Source of the DNA: an uncultured Alphaproteobacteria bacterium
Lineage (GTDB): Bacteria; Pseudomonadota; Alphaproteobacteria; HIMB59; GCA-002718135
Assembly (NCBI GenBank): GCA_902635455.1
Contig: CACPNW010000002.1
Coordinates: 48,869-112,868, forward strand
Length of the DNA: 64,000 bases
Direction of reading: 5' to 3'
Part shown: positions 32,658 to 44,767 of the stretch, in pieces
Position numbering within the stretch: position 1 is the stretch's first letter
Layout: every line of letters starts with the position of its first letter
Position numbers and translations under genes: made by a program
Notes under the pieces: generated by a model
Database searches by the model: none
What the model was told of the DNA's origin: nothing
What the model saw: only the letters and a program-made list of their open reading frames with translations

Positions 32658-33011
32658 ATGGCTAGAGTTTCAAGAGGTGTAACAGCGAGAGCTCGACACA
32701 AAAAAGTAATTAAAAAAGCAAAAGGTTATTACGGGCGAAGAAAAAATGTTTTTAGAGTTGCGGTTCAAGCAGTTGAACGAGGTATGCAATATTCTTACAG
32801 AGATAGAAGAAAGAGAAAAAGTGATTTTAGAGGTCTGTGGATTCAAAGAATAAACGCAGGAGTAAGATTGCATGGTATGACATATTCTCAGTTCATTTCG
32901 GGGTTAAAAAAATCATCAATTGAAATTGATAGAAAGATTTTAGCTGAATTAGCTGTAAATCAACCTGATGCCTTTAAAGCTTTAGTTGAAAAAGCTCAAT
33001 CTGCCAGGTAG
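32658..33011 (+). CDS. rplT: 50S ribosomal protein L20
   Basis: [35 protein letters not shown]. Confidence 0.97.
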   Translation: MARVSRGVTARARHKKVIKKAKGYYGRRKNVFRVAVQAVERGMQYSYRDRRKRKSDFRGLWIQRINAGVRLHGMTYSQFISGLKKSSIEIDRKILAELAVNQPDAFKALVEKAQSAR

Positions 33012-33045
33012 TATTTAGGTTTTAATTAACTTATACTAACCAAGT

Positions 33046-34107
33046 ATGACATTAACGGTTGATCAAGATATTATTTTAAAAAAAATAAATAAAATTTCAT
33101 CTCATCAAGAGTTGGAGAAGTTGAGATTAGAGTATTTAGGAAAAAAAGGTTTAATACCTCAGGAAATGAAATTACTCAGTACTCTTTCAATTGATGAAAA
33201 AAAAATTAAAGGTCAAGAGCTTAATTTACTTAAACAAAGTATAGAAAATGCTGTAAAAAATCAAAAGTCTCATATTGAAAATACTGAAATTAACAAAAGA
33301 ATTCAAAACGAAAAGATTGATGTAACTCTCTCACCTAACTTATCTAATCAAGGCAGTATACATCCTATTACTCAATCAATTTTTAATATAATAAATATAT
33401 TTGGAAATCTAAATTTTTCAGTCGAATCAGGTCCTGATATAGAAACCGATTTTAACAATTTCACAGCACTCAATATTCCTGCTCATCATCCAGCAAGAGA
33501 AATGCAAGATACCTTTTATATAGAAAATAAAGAGGGTGAAAAGCATGTGCTAAGAACACATACAAGCCCTGTTCAGGTTAGAACGATGATAGAAAAAAAA
33601 CCACCTATTAGGATTATTGTTCCAGGACGAACTTACAGGAGTGACTCTGATATCACTCATACCCCAATGTTTCATCAAGTCGAAGGGTTGGTAGTTGATG
33701 AAAAATCTACAATGGTTGATTTAAAATCAACATTAGTAGAGTTTTTAAAAACATATTTTGAGATTGAAAATTTAAAATATCGTTTTCGACCTAGTTATTT
33801 TCCTTTTACTGAACCTAGTGCTGAAATGGATGTTGCTTATACTAAAAAAGACAATGTAATAAAAATAGGTGAAGGTGATGAATGGTTAGAGATTTTAGGT
33901 TGTGGTATGGTTAATCCAAAAGTTTTAGAAAATTGTAAAATTGACTCAACAAAATACCAGGGTTTTGCTTTTGGCATGGGTATTGAACGCTTATCTATGC
34001 TTAAATATGGCATTCCTGATCTAAGAAGTTTCTTTGAGCTTAATTATAAATGGTTAGAACATTATGGTTTTAGTGTTTTTGATATAAATTCTAAATCAGA
34101 TATTTAA
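33046..34107 (+). CDS. pheS: phenylalanyl-tRNA synthetase alpha subunit
   Basis: HPITQSI..., RTHTSPVQVRTM, FRPSYFPFTEPSAEMDV, GFAFGMGIERLSMLKYGIPDLRSFFE. Confidence 0.96.
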   Translation: MTLTVDQDIILKKINKISSHQELEKLRLEYLGKKGLIPQEMKLLSTLSIDEKKIKGQELNLLKQSIENAVKNQKSHIENTEINKRIQNEKIDVTLSPNLSNQGSIHPITQSIFNIINIFGNLNFSVESGPDIETDFNNFTALNIPAHHPAREMQDTFYIENKEGEKHVLRTHTSPVQVRTMIEKKPPIRIIVPGRTYRSDSDITHTPMFHQVEGLVVDEKSTMVDLKSTLVEFLKTYFEIENLKYRFRPSYFPFTEPSAEMDVAYTKKDNVIKIGEGDEWLEILGCGMVNPKVLENCKIDSTKYQGFAFGMGIERLSMLKYGIPDLRSFFELNYKWLEHYGFSVFDINSKSDI

Positions 34108-34108
34108 T

Positions 34109-36502
34109 ATGAAATTTACTTTGAGCTGGTTAAATGATCATTTAGAAACTAAAAGTGATCTAAATTCTATTGCAGAAACTTTAACAAAAATTGGTTTAGA
34201 GGTGGAAAGTGTTGAAGATAAATCAGAAGCATATAAAAATTTTACAGTAGGCAAAGTTCTTAAAGCAGAAAAACATCCTGATGCAGACAAACTAAAAGTT
34301 TGTGAGGTTGAAACAATTCTGGGTAAATTCCAAGTTGTTTGTGGTGCGCCAAATGCAAGAGCCGGAATGCTCGGTATTTTTGCACCTGAAAATAGTTTTA
34401 TTCCAGGAACAGAATTACATCTCAAAAAATCAAAAATTAGAGGAATTGAATCTTGTGGTATGCTTGTATCGGAGAGAGAAATGGGTATTTCTGATGAACA
34501 TGATGGTATTATAGAAATTGATCAAAAATTCAAAATTGGTGATAAATTTGCTGAAATATTTAATTTAGACGATCCTATTATAGATATTAATATAACTCCT
34601 AATAGATCAGATTGCTTATCTGTTAGAGGCATTGCTAGAGATTTAGCTGCTGCAGGTTTAGGTAAACTTAAAAAATTAGGATTTAAAAACATAAAAAACA
34701 CTTTTAAAAGTCCATTAAAGTGGGAAAAAAATTTCAAAAAAGATCAGTTAAATATATGTCCTGGGGTATCAGGTAGATATTTTAAGAATGTAAAAAATGA
34801 TTTAAGCCCAAAATGGCTCCAACAAAGGTTAACTGCAATCGGATTAAGACCTATTTCAAAACTAGTCGATATAACCAATTATATTACCCATGATTTAGGA
34901 AGACCCCTTCATGTTTATGATGCTGATAAAATTTCTGGAAACTTAAAGATGCGATATGCAGAAAATGGTGAAAGATGTCTTGCATTGAACGAAGTAGAGT
35001 ATGATTGCTCTGATCAAATGGTTGTAATATCTGATGATAAAGAATTACATGGAATTGGTGGGGTCATGGGTGGCTTAAATAGTGGCTGTAGCTTAGAAAC
35101 AAAAAATGTTTTTTTAGAAGTAGCTTTGTTTGATCCTATTTCGGTAACTAAGACAGGTAGAAAATTAAACCTTCAAAGTGATGCAAGATATCGTTTTGAA
35201 AGAGGAATTGATTCTGAATCTATTTATTGGGGGGTTGAAGCAGCTTCTCAAATGATAACTGAACTTTGTGGTGGAGAGTGTAGTGAAATAGTTTCTACAG
35301 AAATTTATAAAGAAAATTTCGAAGATTTTTATTTTGATACTGATAAAATACTATCATACGGTGGTATTAAAATTAGTATTGACGAGCAAATAAAAATTTT
35401 AGAATCACTAGGATTTAAATGTTTAAAAAATGAAAATAAACTAAAATTAACTGTACCAACTTATCGACCAGATATAGTAGGTGAAGCAGATATTGTAGAG
35501 GAAATTTTAAGAATATATAGTTTTGACAAGATTCCAGTTCATCGTTTAAATTTAGATGAAGAAAAAAAAGATATACTTAATTCAAATTTAAAACCCTATT
35601 ATAAATCAAGACGTTTCATAGCTAAGCATGGGTATTCAGAAGTAGTAACTTGGTCTTTTATGGATAAGCTTAAAGCAAGTATAATAGCAAGTGACTTAAT
35701 AAATATCGAAAATCCAATTAGCGAAGATTTAAGTATTATGAGACCTTCAAATTTTCCAAACCTCTTAGAGTCAATAAACCAAAACAAAGCCAGAATGTGT
35801 TTAAGTGGAAAAATTTTTGAAATAGGGCCTAATTTCTCAAAATCATTTGAAAATTATCAAAAAAATGTAGCGACTGCTATAGCTTACGGTTTAGTAGATG
35901 AGGATAATTGGCTATCTTCTAAAAAAAATGTTGATTTTTACTCGTTAAAAACTGACTTGTTTCAAGTTTTAAAAGAATTAAATGTTCCAATAGAAAATTT
36001 GATTTATGAAGATATTAATAATAACATTTTTCATCCAGGCAAATCTTCTTTAATAAAACTAGGAAATAATCCCATAGCAAATTTTGGAGAATTACATCCA
36101 ATATTATTAAAAACAATGGATGTTGAAAATGAAGTTTTCGGTTTTGAGATTTTTTTAGATAATTTATCACAATTTCAAAACAAAAAACCTTCAACAAAAA
36201 AATCTTTTGATAACAATCCCTACCAAATGGTTGAAAGAGATTTTGCATTTTTATTTAACAAAGATATCAAAGCTAATGAAATTATTAATAAAATTAAAAA
36301 AATAGATAAAAAAATTATTAATAAAGTTACTATTTTTGATTTGTATGAAGGTGATAAATTGCCAAAAGATAAAAAAAGTATTGCATTAAGAGTTCTTTTA
36401 CAGCCACAAGAAAAAACATTTACTGATCAGGAAATTGAAAACATTTCTAGTAAAATTATAGATTCAATTAAAACTGGATTTGATGCAACTTTAAGACAAT
36501 AA
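34109..36502 (+). CDS. pheT: phenylalanyl-tRNA synthetase beta subunit
   Basis: N-terminal [15 protein letters not shown], tRNA-binding domain, [24 protein letters not shown]-terminal FDX-ACB. Confidence 0.96.
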   Translation: MKFTLSWLNDHLETKSDLNSIAETLTKIGLEVESVEDKSEAYKNFTVGKVLKAEKHPDADKLKVCEVETILGKFQVVCGAPNARAGMLGIFAPENSFIPGTELHLKKSKIRGIESCGMLVSEREMGISDEHDGIIEIDQKFKIGDKFAEIFNLDDPIIDINITPNRSDCLSVRGIARDLAAAGLGKLKKLGFKNIKNTFKSPLKWEKNFKKDQLNICPGVSGRYFKNVKNDLSPKWLQQRLTAIGLRPISKLVDITNYITHDLGRPLHVYDADKISGNLKMRYAENGERCLALNEVEYDCSDQMVVISDDKELHGIGGVMGGLNSGCSLETKNVFLEVALFDPISVTKTGRKLNLQSDARYRFERGIDSESIYWGVEAASQMITELCGGECSEIVSTEIYKENFEDFYFDTDKILSYGGIKISIDEQIKILESLGFKCLKNENKLKLTVPTYRPDIVGEADIVEEILRIYSFDKIPVHRLNLDEEKKDILNSNLKPYYKSRRFIAKHGYSEVVTWSFMDKLKASIIASDLINIENPISEDLSIMRPSNFPNLLESINQNKARMCLSGKIFEIGPNFSKSFENYQKNVATAIAYGLVDEDNWLSSKKNVDFYSLKTDLFQVLKELNVPIENLIYEDINNNIFHPGKSSLIKLGNNPIANFGELHPILLKTMDVENEVFGFEIFLDNLSQFQNKKPSTKKSFDNNPYQMVERDFAFLFNKDIKANEIINKIKKIDKKIINKVTIFDLYEGDKLPKDKKSIALRVLLQPQEKTFTDQEIENISSKIIDSIKTGFDATLRQ

Positions 36503-38304
36503 TGTTGGAACTAAAAAATATTAGAAATTTTTCAATAGTTGCGCACATTGATCATGGTAAATCTACACTAGCAGATAGACTTATTCAATATTGTGGTGGT
36601 TTAACAGATAGAGAAATGAAAGAGCAAGTTTTGGATACTATGGAATTAGAAAGGGAAAGAGGCATTACGATAAAAGCTCAAACTGTAAGATTAAATTATA
36701 AAGCTAAAGATGGAAATAATTTTATATTAAATATAATGGACACACCAGGGCATGTGGATTTTTCGTATGAAGTTTCAAGGTCTTTAGCAGCTTGTGAATC
36801 TTCACTACTAATAGTTGATTCTACACAAGGTGTTGAGGCTCAAACATTAGCAAATGCATATCAGGCGATAAATAACGATCATGAAATTTTACCTGTTTTA
36901 AATAAAATAGATCTACCGTCTTCTGAACCTGAAAAAATTAAAGAACAAATTGAGGAAGTGTTAGGAATTGGCACTGATGATTCAGCATTAATATCAGCTA
37001 AAACTGGTGTAGGAATTGATATTTTATTAGAAAAAATTGTAAATAATCTTCCTTGTCCAAAACACCAAGACAACCAGCCTCTAAAATGCATGTTAGTTGA
37101 CAGTTGGTATGATAGTTATTTAGGTGTTGTAATTTTAGTAAGAGTAATAAACGGTAGATTAAAAAAAAATCAAAAAATTAGATTTATGGCAGCTGAAGCT
37201 GTTCACACAATTGATAGAGTAGGAATTTTTACTCCTAAAATTATAGAAGTTGACAGTTTAGGCCCTGGTGAAATAGGTTTTATTAATGCAGGAATAAAAA
37301 GTGTATCTGACTGTAAGGTTGGAGATACTATAACTGATGAAAGAAATCCAACGCAAGATCCCTTACCTGGTTTCAAACCTTCTCAACCTGTTGTTTTTTG
37401 TGGAATGTTTCCAGTTGACTCAGATGATTATGAACACATGAGAGATAGCATGGTCAAACTTGCATTGAATGACTCAAGTTTTTCTTTTGAACCTGAAGTT
37501 AGTCCAGCTTTAGGTTATGGATTCCGTTGTGGTTTTTTAGGTCTGCTTCATCTTGAAATTATAAGAGATAGGTTTGAGTTAGAATTTAATTTAGAACTTG
37601 TAACAACTGCTCCTTCAGTTGTTTACAAAATTAATATGAAAGATGGTTCTGTAAAAGACTTACACAATCCTACTGATATGCCTGATCCAGTTAAAATAGA
37701 TTCAATAGAAGAACCATGGATTAAATCTACAATTATAGTTCCAGATGAATATTTAGGAGCTGTATTAGAGTTATGTACATCAAAAAGAGGTTTACAAACG
37801 CATCTTAGCTATGCAGGAACAAGAGCAATGGTTGAATATAAATTACCACTAAATGAAGTTGTTTTTGATTTTTATGATAGACTGAAATCTATTACAAAAG
37901 GTTATGCAAGTTTTGATTATGAGGTGATTGGTTATGAAATCAACAATTTAGTTAAAGTAAGTATTTTAATTAATGGAGACCCTGTTGATGCATTGTCTTT
38001 AATTGTTCATAAGGATAGGTCTCAGGAAAGAGGAAGATCTTTATGCCAACGCTTAAAAGATCTAATTCCAAGACAACAATTTAAAGTAGCTATTCAAGCT
38101 GCGATAGGAGGTAAAATTATTGCACGTGAAACAGTTGCTTCTTTTAGAAAAGATGTAACTCAGAAATTATATGGTGGTGATGTTACAAGAAAAAATAAAT
38201 TGTTAGATAAACAAAAAAAAGGGAAAAAGAGAATGAAGCAATTTGGTAAAGTAGATATACCTCAAAATGCATTTTTAAATGCTCTAAAAATGTCAGATAA
38301 TTAA
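36502..38304 (+). CDS. lepA: elongation factor 4
   Basis: [42 protein letters not shown]-terminal [20 protein letters not shown]. Confidence 0.97.
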   Translation: MLELKNIRNFSIVAHIDHGKSTLADRLIQYCGGLTDREMKEQVLDTMELERERGITIKAQTVRLNYKAKDGNNFILNIMDTPGHVDFSYEVSRSLAACESSLLIVDSTQGVEAQTLANAYQAINNDHEILPVLNKIDLPSSEPEKIKEQIEEVLGIGTDDSALISAKTGVGIDILLEKIVNNLPCPKHQDNQPLKCMLVDSWYDSYLGVVILVRVINGRLKKNQKIRFMAAEAVHTIDRVGIFTPKIIEVDSLGPGEIGFINAGIKSVSDCKVGDTITDERNPTQDPLPGFKPSQPVVFCGMFPVDSDDYEHMRDSMVKLALNDSSFSFEPEVSPALGYGFRCGFLGLLHLEIIRDRFELEFNLELVTTAPSVVYKINMKDGSVKDLHNPTDMPDPVKIDSIEEPWIKSTIIVPDEYLGAVLELCTSKRGLQTHLSYAGTRAMVEYKLPLNEVVFDFYDRLKSITKGYASFDYEVIGYEINNLVKVSILINGDPVDALSLIVHKDRSQERGRSLCQRLKDLIPRQQFKVAIQAAIGGKIIARETVASFRKDVTQKLYGGDVTRKNKLLDKQKKGKKRMKQFGKVDIPQNAFLNALKMSDN

Positions 38305-38903
38305 TTTAGATTTATATTAAAACTAATTACTATTCTCTCGTCATTAGATTGATTTACTTCTACAGAATGATGCAAATAACTTGGAAATAGAACCAGTAGT
38401 CCTTCTTTGGGTTTTATTGAATGGGAGTCGCTATTTAATTTATTAGGTTTTTTTATAATAGGGTGGTTAAACACAGGTGCAGATCTAGGATCATAAAAAA
38501 CAATATTGCCACATTTTTCAGGTGCTTTTACATAGTAGGCTGCACTTATGTGGTTATTTCCATGTATATGCCTTCCATTAAAAGCTTCCTTAGTATTTAT
38601 AATTGACCACATACTTGTAATCTTAACTTTTTGTTTAAACAAATCCCACTCCATATCATTAAAAAGTTCTTTAAGAGGGGTTTGAATAGAATTAACAAAT
38701 TCTTTTGGTTTAGGCTCATTAAGATCAAAATTATTAGAGTGCCAGCCTTTAAAGTTGCTCCTTTTTAAACCTTCTGAATCTTTTGACTTCAATTCGTATA
38801 TATATTCCAGAATCGAATCATTAATATTTTGAAAATTTGGAACTATACAAGTCCAAACTGGAGTAGAAAAGAATAAGTTAATCTCAGATATTCTATTAGT
38901 CAT
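38301..38903 (-). CDS. 2OG-Fe(II) oxygenase family protein (TIGR02466-like)
   Basis: [29 protein letters not shown] and [16 protein letters not shown]: HxH/HxD-type motif and distal His of a DSBH fold. Confidence 0.7.
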   Translation of the reverse strand: MTNRISEINLFFSTPVWTCIVPNFQNINDSILEYIYELKSKDSEGLKRSNFKGWHSNNFDLNEPKPKEFVNSIQTPLKELFNDMEWDLFKQKVKITSMWSIINTKEAFNGRHIHGNNHISAAYYVKAPEKCGNIVFYDPRSAPVFNHPIIKKPNKLNSDSHSIKPKEGLLVLFPSYLHHSVEVNQSNDERIVISFNINLN

Positions 38904-38951
38904 TAATTTTTGTTATATTAAACGATAATATCTATAAAAACTATTTAATTT

Positions 38952-40667
38952 ATGAATTTTATTGAGGAATTAAAGAAAGCCCGGAATCTTCAAAATAAAA
39001 GATTATTTACTGAAGCTAAATCTATATACAATCAAATAATTAATAAAGATAAAAATAATTTTGAAGCAAATATTGGTTTGGCAATAATATATTTTCTAGA
39101 AAACAAAGTTTCTGATTCAACTAACTTATTTAAAAAATTAATCGCAGTCTACCCTAATAGGGTAGAGTCATACCAAAATTTTTCAAATATTTTGATTTCT
39201 CAAAATAAATTTGAAGAAGCAATTGTATGTCTATTAAATGCTTATAAAATAAATAATAAAAATGTTAAAATTTTAGAAAATTTATGTTTTTTATATTATC
39301 AATTAAATAATTTCTATGAGTCAAAAAAATTTGCTAAATTGGCAATAAATTTAGATTTTAAAAATTTTTTTATTTATAATATATTTGGTCAAATTTATTC
39401 AAAAGAAGGTGAAATTGATGAAAGTATAATAAATTTTAAACTTTCAATAAAATTCAATAAATTCTTTTGGCCTGCATATGATAATTTGCTTACAATTTAT
39501 GAACAAGTAAACAATATTAAAGAATTTAATAAATTATTAATTAAGTGTAATGAAATATTTAAAGATAAAAAAAATATTTTTAGACTCAAGTATTTCGAAT
39601 CATTATTACTATTTAGAAATAATGAATTTTCGAAATCTTTAAGCATTCTAAAAGAAATTGAAAATAAATTTGATAAAAAAGATGCAAAGTATTATCAATT
39701 TTTTTATGATTTGTTAGGTAAAAATTATGATAAGTTAAAAAAATATGATTTAGCTTTTGATGCCTTTAATAAAAGAAATGTTAAAATATTAAATTTAAAA
39801 GAAAATAAAAAATTTGATAAGAAAATATTGTACAATTTAATTGAAAGTTATTCTAATTTTTTTGTAAAAGAAAATATCAATAAATATAATTTATTTAATA
39901 AGATTGACAATTATCCAGACCCAGTTTTTTTGGTTGGTTTTCCTAGATCTGGCACTACTCTTTTAGACACTATTTTAAGAACTCATTCTCACACTATTGT
40001 TTTGGAGGAAAAGCCTTATATTTCTAATGTAAGAGATGAGTTTTTCAAATTTAATAATAATAAAATTAGTTCTTTAGAAAAAATAGATTTGGATAAAATA
40101 AAAGATGTTAGAAAAAATTATTTTGAAAATATAAAAAATTTTGATGAAATAAATTTTTCTAAAATAATTGTAGATAAATTACCTTTAAATATTATTGAGA
40201 TAGGTTTTATAAAAAGAATATTTCCAAAAAGTAAATTTATTCTTATGATGAGGCATCCTGTTGACTCAATATTAAGTTGTTTTGTTACTAACTTTGCTGT
40301 TAATGAGGCTATGATACATTTTCTTGAACTTGATGATGCAGCAAAGTTGTATAAAGAAGTTTTTAATTTATGGAAGCAATATAAAAAAAATTTAGATTTA
40401 GATTTTCATGTAATAAAATATGAAAATATAATTACTGATTTTGAAAAAACTATTAAAAAATTATTAATATTTCTTAATATTGAATGGGAGGATAATATCA
40501 AAAACTTTAATAAGATAGCTTTAAAAAGGAATAGAATTAATACACCTAGCTATAATCAAGTAATAAAACCTCTAAGCCAAGACTCAATTGGAAGATGGAA
40601 AAATTATGATGAAGTTAAAAAAATTAAAAATAAACTTGATACATGGATAGAATACTTTGATTATTAA
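38952..40667 (+). CDS. TPR-repeat sulfotransferase
   Basis: N-terminal TPR repeats; PVFLVGFPRSGTTLLDTILRTHSHTIVLEEKP PAPS-binding motif. Confidence 0.85.
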   Translation: MNFIEELKKARNLQNKRLFTEAKSIYNQIINKDKNNFEANIGLAIIYFLENKVSDSTNLFKKLIAVYPNRVESYQNFSNILISQNKFEEAIVCLLNAYKINNKNVKILENLCFLYYQLNNFYESKKFAKLAINLDFKNFFIYNIFGQIYSKEGEIDESIINFKLSIKFNKFFWPAYDNLLTIYEQVNNIKEFNKLLIKCNEIFKDKKNIFRLKYFESLLLFRNNEFSKSLSILKEIENKFDKKDAKYYQFFYDLLGKNYDKLKKYDLAFDAFNKRNVKILNLKENKKFDKKILYNLIESYSNFFVKENINKYNLFNKIDNYPDPVFLVGFPRSGTTLLDTILRTHSHTIVLEEKPYISNVRDEFFKFNNNKISSLEKIDLDKIKDVRKNYFENIKNFDEINFSKIIVDKLPLNIIEIGFIKRIFPKSKFILMMRHPVDSILSCFVTNFAVNEAMIHFLELDDAAKLYKEVFNLWKQYKKNLDLDFHVIKYENIITDFEKTIKKLLIFLNIEWEDNIKNFNKIALKRNRINTPSYNQVIKPLSQDSIGRWKNYDEVKKIKNKLDTWIEYFDY

Positions 40668-40744
40668 TTTTTATAAAAATGATTTATTTCTTACTTCCAT
40701 CATTAAATGTCCCAAAAAATTTATCCCATGGTGATTTTTTAAAG

Positions 40745-42223
40745 TCATGATTTAAACGGATCAGGTTGGTGAGGTTCAGTTGCTAACCATGTAGATTTAG
40801 TTTGCATATAACATTGCATACCTTCCCAACCATTTTCTCTTCCATATCCTGATTGCTTAAAACCTCCCACTGGAGATTGGGTAGCTGCATTAAAATAATT
40901 ATTTATATAAACAGTACCTGCTTCTATTTTTGCTGCAAATCGAATTGCTTTATTAACATCATTAGTCCAAATACCTGCGGCCAAACCATAAACAGTATCA
41001 TTGGCTATTTTAATAACATCTTTTTCATTTTCCCAAGAATGAATTGATACCACGGGGCCAAAAACTTCATTTTGAGCTAAATCATCATTATTTGGAACAT
41101 CATCAAATATAGTTGGCCCAATGTAATATCCCTGAGATTTACATTCTTTTCTTCCATCTAATAATAATTTTAAACCTCTTTTTTCCGCATTATCTATTTT
41201 TGATAGAATGAATTCATATTGTTCTTTATTTGCGATAGGTCCTATCTGTGTATTGGGATCATTCGGATTACCAACTTTGGCTTTTTTTACTACATCCAAT
41301 AATTTCTTAATAAATTGATCTTTAATTTTTTTGTGTACTAATATCCTGGACCCTGAAATACAACTATGTCCAGTTACAGGAAAAATACCAGAAACTACTC
41401 CATTAACAGATAAATTTAAGTCGGCATCCTCAAAAACTATTTGAGGAGATTTTCCACCTAATTCCATTATAATTGGTTTAACTTTTTTAGAGGCGGCTAA
41501 ACTTGCTGCACTTCCACCTTTAGTGCCTCCAGTAAAACTAATCATTCTAACATCGTCATGTTCTATTAGAGGGACTCCAGTAGTTGTTCCAAATCCAGTA
41601 ATAACATTAATTAATCCTTCTGGTAAGTCTGCTTCTTCAAGCACCTTCATTAATTCTAATGACGAGCAAGATGCTCTTTCTGAAGGTTTAATTACCACAG
41701 TATTGCCTGCAGCAAGTGCTGGAGCAAGTTTCCAAATAAGAGTTCCAATAGGAGAATTCCACGGAAGTATTAATGCTACTACTCCAAAAGGTTCCCACTT
41801 CAAATAGTTGTGCATATTTGGAACTTCTGATGGGATCAATCGCCCTTCAAATTTGTCACACATGCCCGCGTAGTAATAAAAGCTCTCAGTTTGCCAACTC
41901 GTTAAAGAGGGTGTTATATTTTTTGGCAACTTTCCATTATCTTTTGTTTCAATTTGTCCAATTCTTTCAGCATTTTTAGCAATAATATCACCAATTCTGT
42001 TTAAAATCCTTCCTCTTTCAGCTGGATGTATTTTTCCCCAAGGTCCATCATAATAAGCCTTTTTAGCACTTTTAACCGCAATATTAATATCTACTGCATT
42101 ACAATCAGGAAGTTTTGCCCAAACCTTGCCAATTGAAGGATCTTCACTTTCAAAGTATTGACCAGATGAAGGATCATGCCATTTGTTATCAGCATAATAT
42201 TTATAGGTTTTTATTTCTGTCAT
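40745..42223 (-). CDS. aldehyde dehydrogenase (betaine-aldehyde dehydrogenase-like)
   Basis: PWNSPIGTLIWKLAPALAAGNTVVIKPSE; MELGGKSPQIVFEDAD; GHSCISGSRILVH. Confidence 0.9.
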   Translation of the reverse strand: MTEIKTYKYYADNKWHDPSSGQYFESEDPSIGKVWAKLPDCNAVDINIAVKSAKKAYYDGPWGKIHPAERGRILNRIGDIIAKNAERIGQIETKDNGKLPKNITPSLTSWQTESFYYYAGMCDKFEGRLIPSEVPNMHNYLKWEPFGVVALILPWNSPIGTLIWKLAPALAAGNTVVIKPSERASCSSLELMKVLEEADLPEGLINVITGFGTTTGVPLIEHDDVRMISFTGGTKGGSAASLAASKKVKPIIMELGGKSPQIVFEDADLNLSVNGVVSGIFPVTGHSCISGSRILVHKKIKDQFIKKLLDVVKKAKVGNPNDPNTQIGPIANKEQYEFILSKIDNAEKRGLKLLLDGRKECKSQGYYIGPTIFDDVPNNDDLAQNEVFGPVVSIHSWENEKDVIKIANDTVYGLAAGIWTNDVNKAIRFAAKIEAGTVYINNYFNAATQSPVGGFKQSGYGRENGWEGMQCYMQTKSTWLATEPHQPDPFKS

Positions 42224-42225
42224 AA

Positions 42226-43869
42226 TTAATTTATGTTTTCTAATATCATATCTGCAGCTTTTTCTGCTAACATAATAACAGAAGCATTTATATTTCCGCT
42301 AATCATATCGGGAAAGGATGAGGCGTCAACTACTCTTAAATTTTTTATTCCTTTAACTCTCAGTTTTTCATCTAAAACTGCTAATTTATTATTATCAGAC
42401 CCCATTGCACATGTAGATGCAGGATGATGGCCTGTTTGCACATGATTACGAATTGACTCTTTCATATCTTCGTCATTTCTTATATTTTTTCCAGGTAATA
42501 ATTCATCTGATACAATTTTACTTAAACTTGGTTTTGATAATACTTCTCTAGTGTGTTTCATACCTTCAAGTAAATCATCCATATCTGATAAATCTGAAAA
42601 CCAATTAGGATTTATTTGTAAGTCTTCATCTGGATTTGAACTTTTTAATCTTATAGTTCCAGTACTTTTAGGTCTTAACAAGTTAATTTGAAAATGCAAA
42701 CCTGGAAAAGCTTTTTTCCCTCTTGCAAAAAATATAGAACCAAAATTTAATAAATTATCTATATTAAATGAAGAAGTATATTTTTCCTCTTTAAAACACA
42801 TTGGAGTCATAAATATTTGCAACTCAGGCATTTCTTTTTCTCTAATAGAATGAAAAAGATTAGTAGACCAAAATGGTGCAGATGTTACTCCTTTTTTAAA
42901 AAAAATATATTGGAGACCTACTATTATTGCTTTGTCAATTCTTTGATATTTTGAAAAACTCATATTATTGTTTTTAAATCCCCAATTCATTGGCATAATA
43001 GGATGATCATGAAGATTTTCACCAACACCTGGTAAATCATTAACTACATCAATTCTAAATTCCTTTAAATGTTCGTAAGGACCAACTCCAGATAACATTA
43101 AGCATTTTGGACTACCAAAAGCACCAAGAGATAATATAATTTCTGATGAGGCATAAACTTCACCTTTCGATAAAAGTAAACCTATAGCTTTAGATTTTTC
43201 AAATAAAATTTTAATTACTGATGTATTTTTATAAATTGTTAAATTTTTTGGTTTATATTTTAAATATGCTTCTGCTGAAGATTGTCTTTTTCCATTCCAA
43301 ACCTTAACATCATATCTTCCTACACCGTTTAAATTTTCATTATAAAAATCATTATTTATTTCTGAACCTGCTTCAACACATGCATTAATAAATGCTTCAT
43401 CAACTAGATTATAATTACCAGCTGGTGTAAGCTTTAACGGACCTGAATGTGAATGATATTTGTCTTCTTTTCTATGGTAAGCAGATGCTGATTTTTTAAA
43501 ATATGGCAATACATCTTCATATGACCACCCATTCAAACCTTTTTGTCTCCATCGATTAAAATCACCTGAAGCTCCTCTCATATATATCATTCCATTTAAC
43601 AATGATGATCCACCCAATCCTTTTCCTCTGGGGTATAAAATTTTCCTATTATTAAGACGTGGTTGAGGAACTGACTCAAAACCCCAATCAAATTTTGGAT
43701 TTCCAAATATGTATCCATTTCCTCCAGGCATTTTTGTAAATAAACTTTTACCTGAGCCACCAGCTTCTACTAATAAGACATTGATATGTTTGTTTTCACA
43801 TAATCTGGAAGCTAAAGTACATCCTGCAGAGCCTCCACCTGCAATTATATAATCAAAATATTTTTTCAT
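42226..43869 (-). CDS. GMC-family oxidoreductase (choline dehydrogenase-like)
   Basis: DYIIAGGGSAGCTLASRL; PRGKGLGGSSLLNGMIYMRG; TGHHPASTCAMG. Confidence 0.92.
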   Translation of the reverse strand: MKKYFDYIIAGGGSAGCTLASRLCENKHINVLLVEAGGSGKSLFTKMPGGNGYIFGNPKFDWGFESVPQPRLNNRKILYPRGKGLGGSSLLNGMIYMRGASGDFNRWRQKGLNGWSYEDVLPYFKKSASAYHRKEDKYHSHSGPLKLTPAGNYNLVDEAFINACVEAGSEINNDFYNENLNGVGRYDVKVWNGKRQSSAEAYLKYKPKNLTIYKNTSVIKILFEKSKAIGLLLSKGEVYASSEIILSLGAFGSPKCLMLSGVGPYEHLKEFRIDVVNDLPGVGENLHDHPIMPMNWGFKNNNMSFSKYQRIDKAIIVGLQYIFFKKGVTSAPFWSTNLFHSIREKEMPELQIFMTPMCFKEEKYTSSFNIDNLLNFGSIFFARGKKAFPGLHFQINLLRPKSTGTIRLKSSNPDEDLQINPNWFSDLSDMDDLLEGMKHTREVLSKPSLSKIVSDELLPGKNIRNDEDMKESIRNHVQTGHHPASTCAMGSDNNKLAVLDEKLRVKGIKNLRVVDASSFPDMISGNINASVIMLAEKAADMILENIN

Positions 43870-43928
43870 AAGTTAAAAAAATCAAACTATACTTATTATG
43901 TTTTTAAAAGTAAAACAGTACATAAGAA

Positions 43929-44018
43929 GGAGAGATGTGAGAGCGGTTTAATCAGCACGCTTGGAAAGCGTGTATAGTGGCAACACTATCGAGGGTTCGA
44001 ATCCCTCTCTCTCCGCCA
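43929..44018 (+). tRNA. tRNA-Ser(GGA), complete
   Basis: Acceptor GGAGAGA/TCTCTCC, anticodon arm CACGC-TTGGAAA-GCGTG (anticodon GGA), long variable arm ATAGTG-GCAA-CACTAT, T-arm GAGGG-TTCGAAT-CCCTC, encoded CCA. Confidence 0.95.
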
Positions 44019-44061
44019 TAAATTTATAAATTTTGATGAGCTATTTGTTACAAAAAATCTA

Positions 44062-44088
44062 TTTGGACTCAAATAGGCCTCACTTGCT
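44062..44088 (+). repeat. imperfect direct repeat, copy 1
   Basis: tttggactcaaataggcctcacttgct; 21/27 identical to 44690-44716. Confidence 0.55.
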
Positions 44089-44111
44089 AATCCGATAATT
44101 AAAAAAAAAGA

Positions 44112-44567
44112 TTAATTAATTAAATTAAAGGTTTCTTTAGTAACTTGTTGACTAGGAAAAGGTCCTCCAACAATTGCAGAACCTATAATTCCACCTAATA
44201 CTGCTCCTGCTACGTTATCTTTGTTTACCCCAGTTATGAAATAATAACTTTGTCCATTTTCAAAGTTTGCAGTAATAATTGTTTGACCAATAACGCCTGA
44301 TATAGGATCTGCTTTAATAGTAAGAGTATGAGTTCCCTCTGAAAGATTAAATTTTATATATTCTTTTGGATAAAGTGAACCTTGTTTTATTCCATTTGCA
44401 AATACATTTGCTCTTACACCCATATACATAAAACCTGATTGTCTTTTAAAATATATATTTGCTAAGTCAGATCTATCAACAGATAGGGACGAAAAATCTT
44501 TTACTCCAGTTGAACTACAACTACTTAAAAAAAATCCTAGAACTAATAAAAGTAAGAAATTTCTCAT
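44112..44567 (-). CDS. small lipoprotein, DUF2846-like
   Basis: Lipobox FLSSCSS; GTHTLTIKADPISG; Gly-rich C-terminus. Confidence 0.65.
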   Translation of the reverse strand: MRNFLLLLVLGFFLSSCSSTGVKDFSSLSVDRSDLANIYFKRQSGFMYMGVRANVFANGIKQGSLYPKEYIKFNLSEGTHTLTIKADPISGVIGQTIITANFENGQSYYFITGVNKDNVAGAVLGGIIGSAIVGGPFPSQQVTKETFNLIN

Positions 44568-44689
44568 TAGATTAGTTTATATTTAATTGATATTTATTCA
44601 ATATTATTTTTATTATTGAGAATTTAGTAATTAAATAATTAAAATTTGCCACAATATAAGATTATTTAAAAGTTAAAATATGTTAAAAA

Positions 44690-44716
44690 TTTGGTCTCAT
44701 ATTTGTCTCACTTCCT
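44690..44716 (+). repeat. imperfect direct repeat, copy 2
   Basis: tttggtctcatatttgtctcacttcct, partner of 44062-44088. Confidence 0.55.
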
Positions 44717-44767
44717 ATGGTAAAAATTATAAAATAATCCTTAAAATCCTTTTTATGCTAAAATATA

